This document shows positions 30,884 to 42,486 of a stretch of 64,000 nt of DNA, one piece after another. A program made the position numbers and the translations under genes. How positions within the stretch are numbered: the first letter of the stretch is position 1; each line of letters starts with the position of its first letter. A model generated the notes under the pieces. That model saw only the letters and a program-made list of their open reading frames with translations, was not told the origin of the DNA and did not search any database. The DNA comes from Favolaschia claudopus (taxonomy: Eukaryota > Basidiomycota > Agaricomycetes > Agaricales > Mycenaceae), in assembly GCA_037176885.1 (NCBI GenBank), contig JAWWNJ010000087.1, forward strand, positions 124,001 through 188,000. Direction: 5' to 3'.

Positions 30884-33800
30884 CTAAAATTGTGCCCAAG
30901 GGTGAGGGTTGCGATCCGCTCCCGACTCTCTAGCCATATTCTCCAAGTTCAGGGCCCGCTGGTTGGTGGGATCCAACGTGTGGTCCATGCCACCGATGGA
31001 AGCGCCGCATTCGGGGCATCTTGAACGTTCCATGGCGCCCCCACACTGCGGCTACATCTCAGTCATTGCCCCTCCCTGCCAGAATAACTGCGTACCTCGG
31101 TGATAACGTAGACATGTCCTTGTGGACAAGTGAAGAAGTGGCCGGTGTGTGCTGTCAAATTTCAAAACCGTTCAGCTTGTTTACAACCATGAAGGAGAAT
31201 ACTTTACAGAAGTTCAGCGCTCGGACTACTGCCATCTGTTCGTCAAGAGATACCGGTGCATAAAATGTGTCTCTTTCAATGCTCTGCTGCAGATTCTTCC
31301 ACTCATTTTCTATGGTACGCGCGGTCGTCAGAAAGTTTTCCTTGATCCAAGGACCATCCTTCTGCAACATTGCAATGTGCGCTCGGACTGTGATTTTTAT
31401 CTCGTTCCCGATGTTAGTTATCTCCGTCGTCGCGTCCGTCGACAGCTTCTGGCGTTCGTCACTCATCTTCCTGCTTGCTAGAACCATGTCCACGTTGAAC
31501 CTGAACCGCTCCAGTTGTGCTCTGAGTAGGAGGAGAGTGCACGTTGTCATCTGTCTCCGGGATTGGGATTTCTCGGCGATTGAATATGCGATTCTTGCAT
31601 CGCGCACGCAGCTATCGAGGATGAACAGTCCAAAAGAGCCCCACTTGACGCGTTCCTCTGCAGACATGTTTTTGGCGTTCTGGATCAGCTCTCCCATCCA
31701 CGACCTAGCGAGATCTCCAATCATGAACCGCACTTGAAGACTAGCCCAAAATGCCTCGACCAAAAATCGTTTGTCCGCGCGAGGTTGTGGCAATCCAACT
31801 TTCATCCTCGCCATGCGCATTGCGTGTTCTTCAGGTTTCCGAGGCGCGTGCTCCGGATTGGCGAGTGAATCATCCATCTCGTTTTCGTAGAGGCAGGAGA
31901 AAGCTGCCTCCCATGCATTGATATGCGCCGAACGAGTACTGGCGACTTTGACTGCATTGGCGTAGATATTGAGGAGAGGCTGCACCGCGCCCTTCCAGAC
32001 GCCTGCGATTACGGGCGACACAGAATGAATGTCAGCAGATGGGAGAAGTTTGTCCAGAGTGACGGGCAATTCATCTACACCGCTGATCTTCAGAATTTGG
32101 TTTTTATTGCGGGCACGAGCTTTCTGCTTTTTCTTTTTGTTGTCGGAGGAGGGAATGCTGAGATGAGGAGATGCCTCCTTCAGGGAATTCGTGATCGCTG
32201 TTTTTTTGACCTGCGAGAGGGTCGACTGGAGCTTGTCGAGATTCTGAGACGCTTTCGAGATGACATTCCTCTCTAGGATCTCCAGATCTGCGGATTTGAA
32301 GATTCTGCCATAACGAGGAGAGGTGATGGCTTGGCGACAAGTCGGGCAGACCGGGGGTTTTCTCGTCTCGCCTCCCGAGTCTGGCGAGCGTAGTCCAAGC
32401 CACTTCCCGTCCACACCTTCTCGTTCGTAGAAATCATTCATCTTACAATGCCCATCGAGTGTCTCGACTGTGAAGACATGGCGGCATTTCGGTAGAGTGA
32501 TCACCAGCTCGTCAAGAGTACCGGTATCGGGTTCAACGTCGTCGAGAGTGCGACCGTACAGTACAAAGTCCACCACAGTTTGCCTGAGGTGGATTGGTGC
32601 ACAGATTGGGCATATTTGTATATTGCAGTCTTCCCCACATACTGGCGCAGACAATCAGAGACTAATCATCGTTCAAGCGTGGAAATCACCTGAGGGGCAT
32701 CTGTGACCGCAGACGAGGGTTTTTGGACAAGGTTCGTCGCAAGGAAGACGCGCACAGACCTAGGCAGACATCGTCAGGTATGTATTATAATTACCAATCA
32801 AGACTGGCCAACTTACACTGCCGCAAGGAAGAGGACATCTGTAATGTGGGCAGGCCCTGATTGAATTGTGAGCCTACACGTCTCTCTTGAAATGAACCTC
32901 CCTACCAAGCGCAGTCTTTCATGCACGGCGAACAAGGAGTCGAGCAATAAGATGTACACTGTGAATGTACACACGCTTGCCGGCACTGTGCTTGACATGC
33001 AGTCACACATTCGTGGGCCGCTGAGCAGGGTTTGGAACACGTATGCGCGCAGTACAGTTCTTTCTTGCATGGGTGGGTTTCATGTTCGATGCGCTGAATC
33101 CGTCCCTCAGAATCTTTCTGCAAGTTAGCCATCTGACAAGCGTGGCACTTCGAGTTGCAAGACCGTCCACAACACGTCATGACTCCGTTGCATATGCTAT
33201 TGCACGTTGCTCCCTCAGGATCAGTAGAACACATCATTTCTGCGGAATGCTCGCAGTCGGGGAAGCTTTTGATGACTTTAAAGGAGCAAAACACCTCCTC
33301 CAGGTTGTCGAGACGATGACTGAGTTCAAGTCAGACCAGGAAAGTCTTACAAATGACAACTAACCATTCAATGGATGGAACCGTGTGACCGCAAGGCAGT
33401 TGGACGTCCCTCATAGGGAATGTGCACTTTCCGCAGTCTGCAGAGCACTCTTTCTTGCACGGATGCTGGCGCGAACAAAGCTTGCGACAAGGCTGAGGGC
33501 ATGAAACGGAGATGTGTTTTGGATCATCCGGATGGCACTGGGAGACTAATCAATACACATCATATCAGGCAGCGAAATCACGACATACCTTGTAGTGGCA
33601 GACATGTCCACATCTGAGACGGTAATTACAAGGTTGCAAACAACCCCCTGGAACTTACATGAACAGCTGTGAACACGAGAAACGAGAGAGACGAACCATC
33701 AGGTGCAAAGAGAGGTAATTTTCCGGGCTCAGAGATACATTCGACATGATCAGGGTGCCGATGGCAGGCAACTGGAAAGCCGGTTCCGACACAGCCAGCG

Positions 33801-36800
33801 TCTTCCAACTGTTCAAGAACGTTTCTCCACATCTTACTCCGGGAAGCAAGCTGAGATGCATTGCCCAAAATGAATAGCCCCTCCTTCGCCCGTGAAAGGG
33901 CAACTAGAAGACACACTGAGCTTGAGAATCGGACAGTATTGGTGCTAATAAATACCATTGGTTCGGTTTTCGGACTGTGTCGCCATTCAAAAAGCGTACA
34001 AGTGAGTGAGCAAGTTGCGTACCGCTAAAAATCCGATAGTGGGACGACGATAAGCTTGCGTTACATCGTCCCCCGCGTTCCGGACAGTGGAAAGAACAAC
34101 GATCTTCAAGTTATTGAGGACGGAGTGAGTCGACAAAGAAATGAACTAACTTTAGCCTCTTCGCCTTGATAGTTATCGATCGTGCGTAAACGAACCTGGA
34201 TTTTCGTAAGTCGCCGCTGAAACCATGATATAGCGACGAGTCTCACTCTTTTTGTGACTTGAACACGTTCTACTTGGGTTTGTTCGTCCCGAATCTCGAG
34301 TTCCTCTTCTTGTTCCGCCAAATTTTCTTTGTCCCGGCCGTCAATGATCACTGCCACTTCGTTACCAAGCGCGTCTCTAACCCGGGCCAATTGGCCAAGA
34401 TATGCGCACAACACGACAATGTCCCCCTCATCTGAGTAGACTCCTTGACGCAAAAGGTGCAGAACGATATCGACAATCATAGAGACCTGGACTCCGAGTG
34501 TATTCGGTTTAACAGCGTGGCACACAAAGGAAGATGTCAAACTCACCTCGAATGTGTTGTACTTGCTTGCGGACTCCTCGCCGCCATCATTTTCGCGGTG
34601 TGAATGAGTAAAGAAAAATACATTTTTCTCGAAGCCACGAACGTCCTCGTATTTCTTGACGAGATCATTATCTTGCAACATCGGATACAACGAGTTTCTG
34701 ATCAACGTCGAGATGGTAGGCCGCATTCGTCTCTGAACATTGATTTGAGACATCGGAAACCCATTGACGGCCAACCTCTCCATCAACGACATGTCAAATT
34801 TATACAGCTCTTTACCGCGTTTGTTGTCCATGGACAAAGCTGTAAGGAATAAACAATGAGTTTACATTACACCTGACTGAGAAACTAGAGCACCGTAATT
34901 GTTCAATGTAGGGCGAAGTTGCAGAGGATCCCCGATAAGAATGAGATGTTCGACTGAGGGAACAAGAGAGCCTAGAACATGAGCCTCAAGTACTTGACCT
35001 GCTTCCTCCACAAGCATGACACGAGGACACAGGCTCTGATACAATGTTTTATCTTTTTCGTTGCCTCGAAAGATGAAGGACTTACTTTCAATAACGACGT
35101 CAGTTTGGCAGCCCCTAATGAACCGATATACCCTGGTGTAAACAGAAATGCAGACATAAGAACGTACCTGTTGTTGTGCAGCCCACAATATCGATGTCAC
35201 CAAGGAGCTGGCGACGTATCTGAAAGAAAACCTTGAGCACAAAGACATGTACGTGGGGGACATCACCATCATACCTCGTCTTTGCCTTCTTGATGCTTTT
35301 TGCGGATGCTTTCATGTTTGTTCCGAAGTGAGTTGAAGTCCTCGAGCTGGTGCTCGTGCATCCTTTCGCGGATTTGTGCGAGCCAGTATTGATGAAGTCG
35401 ATTGCGTTCGCGTTGCGAGTAACTCCACATGGTTCCCTCGGCAAGAAGAGTGTCCAGAGGTCGATCGGAGTCAGGAATTGCAGGAATGATGCCCCCAAAG
35501 AAAGCAGAGGGGTTTTTGAGATCGGCCACCTCGATAGGAAACTTACGAGAGTGAGATGGTACCGAGTGCTGTGGTACAGGTGAAGGTGGGCTCGACGATC
35601 CCTTGAGGCTGCTGTTGTCACTGTCCGAATCCGAATCAGATGGCCATTCGACCTGCCAAGATTCTTCCTCGAGATCCTCAGAAGAGCTGCTTTCATCGTC
35701 AGACCACGCCTCATCTTCACCTAGACTCTCGGAAGCGGCCTCAGAAGACCCGACGGAGTCATCCTCGACGGCATCCAACACATTGAAACGATTTCGATCG
35801 TTCAGCTTCTGCTCGTATTCTTTATGCTGCAGAATCGAGGTGTCGAGGAAATCCAAGTCCCGCCCGCTCCTCCAGTAGGCATACATCGAATTGTCCTCCA
35901 TTTCCGTCCTACCGTGTTTGCCCGCCCGCATCCAAGTATTGTCCTCGGAATCGTCGTTGAAAGCATCCCTTAGAATGCGAACCCAGTCCGGCGGGCAGCG
36001 ATACAAATGCTCGTAATGCTCCGCATATTGAATTTGAAGATAAGACTGGAATTCGTCGGACGTGACGTTTGCGGTGACGAAGGAAGTCATCAAAAGTTTG
36101 ATCTCTTCTTCGACCTGCTTCAGCTCTCGGTAATGGTGCCCAAATGACCTATCCAAGCGGCCCTTGCCGGAGACCATCTCAATGGTCTCCATTGAGTATT
36201 GGGAGATCCTTTCATCCGCTGAACGAGAGCCTAGCCTAACAACTTTTTTTGTGATGCCTGCGTCCAATACAGAGCTCAACATATGATCGAGCGCATGGTT
36301 GGTGAATGCAATCATGAGAATGGGCCGAACGCGGTTCGCGAGCAATACTCGCAGAATCTCGACGCCGGTATAGGACTATATAAACCAGAGAGTCAGTATG
36401 TTAATGAATAGATGTCTGATGCGAGGCTAACCTTCCCCGTCCCAGGCGGCCTAAGAAAAGAGTCGATATCAGATATGCGGCAGAACAATCCACTGAAGCT
36501 CACCCTTGGATCATCGCCACCTCTCGAGTCAAAGTGTCGACGACGGCTTCGCATTGGCTTTCATCTAATCTGCTTTGCCTGAGCTGAATACGAGCCGAGG
36601 AGACAGAGACGGGATTCGAAACATCAAGCTCCAGGCTTTCAACCCCCGCATCGGGATCAAACAAGGAGGACAGCTGATACTTAAAAGCCGAGAGCTGCGC
36701 GTATTGCGGAGGGGCTATGATTGTGGAGGATAGAAATTCACGGCTGCGATGCACAAGGTATTGCGCAAAGGGCACGGTCTCGGGTTCCACACGCAGAGCT

Positions 36801-39027
36801 TCCAGGAAAGGTCGTATGGCCTCATACATCACTGTAGCCTCCACTAGGACCTTTGTGCCTGTTTCTGCTGAGTTGCGATGTTTGATGATGTTTAGAATTC
36901 GGACTTCAACAGCAGGATCGAAGAAAACGATTCTGACGGAGATGCGACTGTCACTTTTACTTGCGGAATCTGTTAGCTCTTTCAGAGGGCTAGCGATGAT
37001 ACCAAGGTAGACATCGGTTCTGTTGCCGGTTTGCCAGACCAAGGCGACAAGGCCCCCTTGGATCAGACGTTTCCCACTCATGCCTTGCCAAAATGCAACA
37101 CGTGCTCCAGATCTGGATTGACGAGCGCGTCCAGGAGGTGTATCAAGAGTGAGGCCAACGGAGAGACCGCCTGTTAAGTCTGAGATTTCATTGTCATGGG
37201 CTCGAATGGAAACTCACGCCAGTCAGGTACTAGGGGCGTAAACTCTACGTTGGTGTAGACATTGAACATGACTTGGTCTTGCCCATCATCCTGTCCACGA
37301 TACTTTCCTCCTCTCGCTTTGATGAGTTGCGATAATATCGTTCGCTGGGAAGGGTGGGCCAGATCATGACAGACTTGTTGTACCGAAGTCCGAAGCGGAG
37401 CGGTCAACTCCTCGCGCAACAGTCGAAATTGGATATCGAACAGTCGTTCCATACTTTCAGCCGGCAAATGGTGAGGTGCATCGTGGAAATTCCCCGGGAG
37501 GAACGGAGCAAGACGGGAAGTGAGCTCTTCATGGGTGGGTGCTATTTTAATGTCAGCAATCTCAGCCTGATCATTGTCGTGGCGTGGTCCCAGAGGGCGC
37601 AGCTCCCCGGGGCCCTCGTAAGTTATATTGAGGGCGGCAACCACTCCCTCGTGGGTCCGGTCAGCGAGGACAAAGGAAGATGCATGCTGCCGCTGATTTG
37701 CCCGATCTATCTTGTCCTGCTCTCGATCGACAATCGTGACGAGACGACGGACTTTGTCTCGCAGATGATTGGTGATTTGGTCGCGAGCGGTCGCATTGAT
37801 TGTTGGGAATGCGTCGTCGAATGTAATCCAGGTTTCAGTCCAGGTTTTGAGATTGCGTACGGAAGTCACCAGATTCGGGTATCTAGATGGGGCATCTTTG
37901 AACCGCGTCAATAACCTTGTAGAGGAGGGTTAATGAACAAAACAGCAATGAATGCACCACACACTCAAAAAATATGACAGTAAGAGAAGATATCACTTGG
38001 ATGCCGATACCCTTATCAGCAACTCCGTTCGAGTCGTTGAAGGAGCGAGCCTCCATGACTTCTTGCATGCATTTATCGACGTTCGAACACCATCCGTCAT
38101 AGTTGTCTAGGATACGTGTGTAGAGACCATTCACGAGATGATTGAGTGTGCTCTTGGTGACGAAGTCAGAGGAGTAAAACTACCAGTTATTCGTGTCAAC
38201 AGCGGATGGCATGTATGGCGAAAATATCAGACCTTGAACAAGGGGACGTAGGCACGTTGGAAAGAAAGCTCAGTCCGACTTGAGCCTGCACGACTAGATA
38301 CCGGGGACCAGTTGATTACGTCACCGAGTCGGAGGAGACCATTATTCTTGAACCCGAATTAGTCATTGTACACCCTTTAAGTTTTCGAAAACATTTAATT
38401 ACACTGGCCAACCTCGTGAGCATCAACGGTCCGTCCTCTGGTGCCTAGCCAGCAAACGTGAATGCTCAGTTTGAATGGTCAAACTCATTGAACTCTCACC
38501 CAAGTGGGACCTGAGGCATCAATGGACGCCAGAGAAATCACGAAGGCGTATATATCAAAAGTCTTCTCGAACCTGTAATCTTCGCGCAAAAAGTTCTTAA
38601 GATTATTGTGGATCTGGTTCGGAGAGAGTGCCTTGGGCGGAGGCGGAAAGAAGATGTCAGCGCTCGAAGTGTTTAGTTTAGCAAGACCAGCTTCGGTCAA
38701 GAACGGCGCCAAAACGTTGGGAGCAGTTGAGGGAACATTATTGAAAGATGCGGGAGACGGCGATCGAGATGGTGATACTTTGGGGTTTCTCGTGTGCGCA
38801 TACTTGCAGTCGAATTCTCGGCGACAATTGCCGGTGGACCAGTAGAAGTTGCAAACTCCTTTAGGTGCATTTGGGAGAGGCCCTTGTCGAACTCGAGGCG
38901 CCAGTGGAGAGCCGGAGGATTGAGCGGCGCCCGAGGACGGAGACGGGTCATTATGGGAGAAATGACATTTATCACCTTTGTTGCAGCCTCTCGGTGTGTT
39001 GTGAAAGTGGCACGGGCGACGAGACAT
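30884..39027 (-). CDS. ZNFX1: ZNFX1/Hrr1-like SF1 helicase with CCCH, NFX1 and RZ zinc fingers
   Basis: About 8.1 kb with more than 20 introns, encoding roughly 2,100-2,250 residues. In order: two CCCH fingers (CHFHNTPRGCNKGDKCHFSH; CNFYWSTGNCRREFDCKYAH); an N-terminal region as in ZNFX1 (38.4-36.5 kb); Walker A PPGTGK across 36.44 kb; IAFTNHALDHML; a long acidic Ser/Asp insert; DIVGCTTTGAAKLTSLL; motif II MLVEEAGQVLEAH; LIGDPLQLRPTLNNY; TIDNYQGEEAKIVVLSTVRN; and NVLLSRAKEGLFILGN. NFX1-type Cys repeats follow (CPQPCRKLCSRQHPCKKECS; CSTPCSPCMKDCAWACPH). The C-terminus is a RZ-type finger, HFFTCPQGHVYVITECGGAM then CPECGASIGG, with stop 30884-30886. ZNFX1 relatives, including fission-yeast Hrr1 and Neurospora SAD-3, act in small-RNA silencing; ZNFX1 also senses RNA. 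The one-gene model is inferred from continuous splicing and family architecture. Confidence 0.88.
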
Positions 39028-39090
39028 GGAGACGGGTGGTAAAAGCTAGAGGACAAAGAGGACAAAGACAGGCGCCAGCAGCCTCGAGGT

Positions 39091-39097
39091 CTTTATA
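39091..39097 (-). promoter_or_regulatory. TATA box of the ZNFX1-like gene
   Basis: Minus strand reads TATAAAG, 64 bp upstream of the ATG at 39027. Inference from position and sequence. Confidence 0.4.
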
Positions 39098-39251
39098 ACG
39101 ATACTGAGCTATAAACAGGGTGATTGACGCCGAACGATGGAAGATGGCAGCCCAGTATCGCGCACAGAAAACCTTAACTGTGAGAAGGTGCTTGTTGACT
39201 TATTGGGAGCGCAAAAGATCGGGTTCACGGCTACTCCTCAAAGAAAATGAC

Positions 39252-39307
39252 CTGGAATCCCCAGGAATCGATTCTGGGGTCGTAACTTGGTTCGAATTCA
39301 CAAGTTG
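39252..39307. repeat. Cluster of short inverted repeats (possible hairpins)
   Basis: CCTGG/CCAGG arms (39252-39265), CCCCAG/CTGGGG arms (39260-39265 and 39275-39280) around an AATCGATT core, then AACTTG/CAAGTT arms (39285-39290 and 39302-39307). The first two are mutually exclusive because they share CCCAG. They lie in the intergenic gap about 210 bp upstream of the ETF-alpha start. Confidence 0.5.
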
Positions 39308-39515
39308 GACTTGTGGGTCCACTTGAGAGCGGCGATTCCGATATGGAATTTCCCATTCTTTATGCAGTATTTTGTTTCCGAACGGCGTATAAGAGGGCCT
39401 GGACGCAAGCCAATGAGTTGTAGCTCCTTTGCGGTGGTCGAGTCGGCGTCGACCAAGAAATTCATGTGCAAGTTACGGTAGCTATACGTAAACCGCGCCA
39501 TCACTGGCATCATCC

Positions 39516-40669
39516 ATGTTCCGACTACAACGACGAACGGCGGGCAGCTTGCGGGCTTTCCTGCGTGGATATGCCACCTCGCCGTCCCCTCATGCCCTTG
39601 TATTCTTAGAGCATCGTCAAGGGGTCATCGACACGGCATCTCTATCAGCATTGACCGCAGCACAACAATTAGGTGGAGAGGTCACCGGTCTCGTCGTCGG
39701 CGGCCCAGATCACGTCCCAGCTGTTGTAGGAAAGGCCAAAAAGTAACCCTTCCCTCGTCCACTCTCCGCCCAACTTATCCGAGCTTTCACAGGTTAAAGG
39801 GCGTCTCGTCCCTACTTCATTCCACCTCTGCACAGTACTCCGAACCCTCCGCAGAGACACTCTCACTCTTGCTCGAGAAGCTTCTCTCTCCAGATTCATC
39901 TCCCTTCACACACGTTGTTTCCGCGCACACCGCTTCTGCAAAGTCTTTGTTACCCCGCGTTGCTGCTAGACTCGATCTCCCAGCCGTCTCCGATATAACC
40001 TCTCTGGAACACGATTCCACATCCAATAGCACTACTTTCACGCGACCAATATATGCGGGCAACGCTATTGCAACCGTCAAAGCTCCGTCTTCCATACGAA
40101 TCAAATTCTTCACCGTCCGCTCAACCGCTTTTTCCGCTGCACCCTTCGCAGAGACCGATGCGGAAGACAAAGCTGTTGATCCCGTTACCGTCGATAATCC
40201 ACTCACGGAACATGTGCAGACGCTTCTGACAAAGTCTGATCGCCCCGAGCTCGGTGCTGCCAGTCGAGTAGTATCAGGAGGGCGTGCTCTCAAGAACGCC
40301 GAGACATTCCAATCCACCCTTTACCCACTGGCAGACGTTCTGGGCGCAGCGGTCGGCGCATCTCGTGCTGCGGTTGATGCCGGTTATGCAGACAATTCTC
40401 TGCAAGTGGGCCAAACGGGTAAAGTTGTCGCACCCGAGCTGTACATGGCATTCGGCATTTCTGGTGCAATTCAGCATCTTGCCGGCATGAAGGACTCGAA
40501 ACTTATCGTTGCTGTTAACAAGGTATCCTTGAATCTAGGAGCCGGTGACTTGATACTCACCTCAATTGTTTAGGATCCCGATGCCCCAATATTCCAGGTT
40601 GCGGACGTCGGTCTCGTCGCAGACTTGTTTGATGTAGTTCCTGAATTGGTGAAGAAACTCAAGGAATAG
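39516..40669 (+). CDS. AIM45: Electron transfer flavoprotein alpha subunit
   Basis: Mitochondrial matrix FAD protein that passes electrons from acyl-CoA dehydrogenases to ETF dehydrogenase. It starts with a classic presequence, [20 protein letters not shown] (basic, no acid), then [20 protein letters not shown] and EVTGLVVGG. The FAD-binding domain shows [60 protein letters not shown] and [20 protein letters not shown]. After a last intron (about 40522-40574) come [20 protein letters not shown] and a stop at 40667-40669. Two introns. Length and motif order match the family. The beta subunit is not in this window. Confidence 0.96.
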
Positions 40670-41334
40670 CTGCGTTAAAGGGAAGAAATAAAATCAATTA
40701 GACATAGGGTGCCAACACAAATTCTAATTGATGGTGTACAAGATAAACTGGGAGGAAAGGTCGGAGATTGTGTACAAATTGGTACACGAAGCAAGATCCG
40801 CAACATGGCTGCAACGAATGAGCGGATGGCGCTCGAGTTTGGTTGGCGGAGATATTGTCGAAACACGACTGCCGTGACACAGCGAGATGACGAGATCCAA
40901 GAGATCCAAGACATAAAAATACACGCGTAAGCGTTTGAACTAGACGAACTGAGTTTCCTGAGCCTAATTCCACGCCCGTGCCTCGAGATTATTCGGACGA
41001 AGGCAAAGCGCTCGATAGCAGGTCATCTCGTCCTGAAGGATGATTTTGCCGTAGATATCGAGGTTCAAAGTAATTTGGCCACGAGTCGCTGCGTCATCGG
41101 AACAGATTCGGAGTACTGAGCGAGCTGGCATACAAGCTGTATGGGAGCTGTTAGTTCAACTGCAGCAGCCTGAGCAAGGGATTCGAGGTGGATGCATTGC
41201 GGAAGAATATAAAAGACATTGGGAGTTGGTGAGACTCGGAATTAGTTGAGACAGGGTTCAAGTGAACGGCAAAGCGGATCGGGAATAGCCGAACGATTTC
41301 TGTCGTTAACCTTGATGAACGTCGTCCTCCCCGA
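40670..41334. other. Gene-free stretch between ETF-alpha and the Pro/Ser-rich orphan
   Basis: About 665 bp between two plus-strand genes. Open frames on both strands are under 95 codons, lack domains and overlap one another. I see no convincing RNA gene or repeat. Confidence 0.5.
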
Positions 41335-42063
41335 ATGCCCTCTTCTCCACGCCCATCTTACCACCGCCATTCTGACTCAACCCCAGCAGTAGTAATGGCA
41401 AACTCTTCCTCAGATGACCACCACAAATCCTCAGCTTTCAACTCCCGCCTCATGTCCTCCGTTCGTAGGAACTTGACTATCCCCCGTCGGAGAGACCCTT
41501 TGCCACCCCCGCCAACACAACTCGACCGCAACCCATACACCCCCTCACGCTATAGAAATGACCCTGCAACTGCCAGACCCACCGTAGAGCAGGTGAGACC
41601 TCTTGTATCTTACCTTGGCTTTCGTGCTCAAACCAATTAGATTGCCATGGGCTTGCACTTGTCTCGCACACCGCACCTGGGTCGGGGAGCGGCAAAGTAC
41701 CCCGCACCAGCCTCCCATCCTCAGCCCGCTCAGAAACCTGTACCATTGCCACCACCACCTGCGCGTTCCTCCATGAAAAAACCAGGTGTCCCCCCAACCC
41801 CTGCCCTTCTCCACGGCTCTGCATCATCTACAACGGATGTCACGTCCACCACCCTATCCACGCCTCATTCCTCCGACCGCAGCAGCGCGTCATTCCGTGC
41901 TCGCATGTCGCGTTTTCTGCCCCTCACGCACCGCGGCCACCCCGCAGCCTCATCCACCCCCAACTCCTCCGCCTTCTCTTCCCCGCACACGAGCACGTCA
42001 GAGCTTCAACAGCCGCGAAAAAAAGCCGTGCGCTTCTCTTCCACCGTTCCGGAAGAGGACTGA
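41335..42063 (+). CDS. Pro/Ser-rich orphan protein
   Basis: Two exons. Exon 1 reads MPSSPRPSYHRHSDSTPAVV ... SSVRRNLTIPRRRDPLPPPP and ends before a GTGAGA donor at about 41594. Exon 2 begins IAMGLHLSRTPHLGRGAAKY after a TTAG acceptor. The rest is Pro, Ser and Thr with scattered Arg, e.g. KPVPLPPPPARSSMKKPGVP, then SSASFRARMSRFLPLTHRGH, and a basic C-terminus KKAVRFSSTVPEED. KKAVRFSS resembles the KxVRF-type docking motif of PP1 partners, but that is only a short-motif resemblance. No domain is recognised and the protein is probably disordered. The matching frames across the intron and codon use support a real gene. Confidence 0.6.
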
Positions 42064-42486
42064 AACGACCCGAAACGAAAAAATACATCACGAAACCATC
42101 GCATTCTCACAATTATCCTTATTCGCATATTTGGCCTTTTCCCGTGGATGTATTATAACCGCCTTCGCGCCATCCGCGTGGGCTTGTACTCGGCACTTTG
42201 CCTGTGAAGGCCCTTGTCGTTAGATTCGTTCGCCACGGCGCTACCTCGGCACCCTCCCCCTCATATCGCATATTGGTGTTCAGCATCACTCTGGGTTTAC
42301 TCTATCCGCTGCATACTCATTATGTTCTGTCTATTACTTACACTCCTGTATTCTTATTCCAACCGCACGAATTAAAGCAAAGGCATCCAGTTCAAAACCG
42401 CTTCCAACCTACACTATATACATTGCAATTGGCTACAGGTCCCATCCTTATACAAACATCCGCCCTGCGCGTCCGTTCCTCATAGG
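42064..42486. other. Convergent 3' region between the Pro/Ser-rich orphan and CPS1
   Basis: About 420 bp between two stop codons that face each other. Open frames here are short and pyrimidine-rich with no domain. It most likely holds the two 3' untranslated regions. Confidence 0.5.

Larger units (their letters stand above)
39028..39515. other. Divergent promoter region between the ZNFX1-like and ETF-alpha genes
   Basis: About 490 bp without a supported gene. It contains a TATA-like box for the helicase gene (minus strand, 39091-39097) and a cluster of short inverted repeats at 39252-39307. Confidence 0.55.

Noticed and set aside
35350..35878. Plus-strand open frames opposite the helicase insert
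   Set aside because: They lie antisense to coding exons of the ZNFX1-like gene, and their Ser-rich composition mirrors the acidic insert.
39280..39312. GGTTCGAATTC, resembling a tRNA B-box
   Set aside because: The bases flanking the TTCGAAT loop do not pair into a 5-bp T stem and no matching A-box, anticodon arm or acceptor stem is found upstream.
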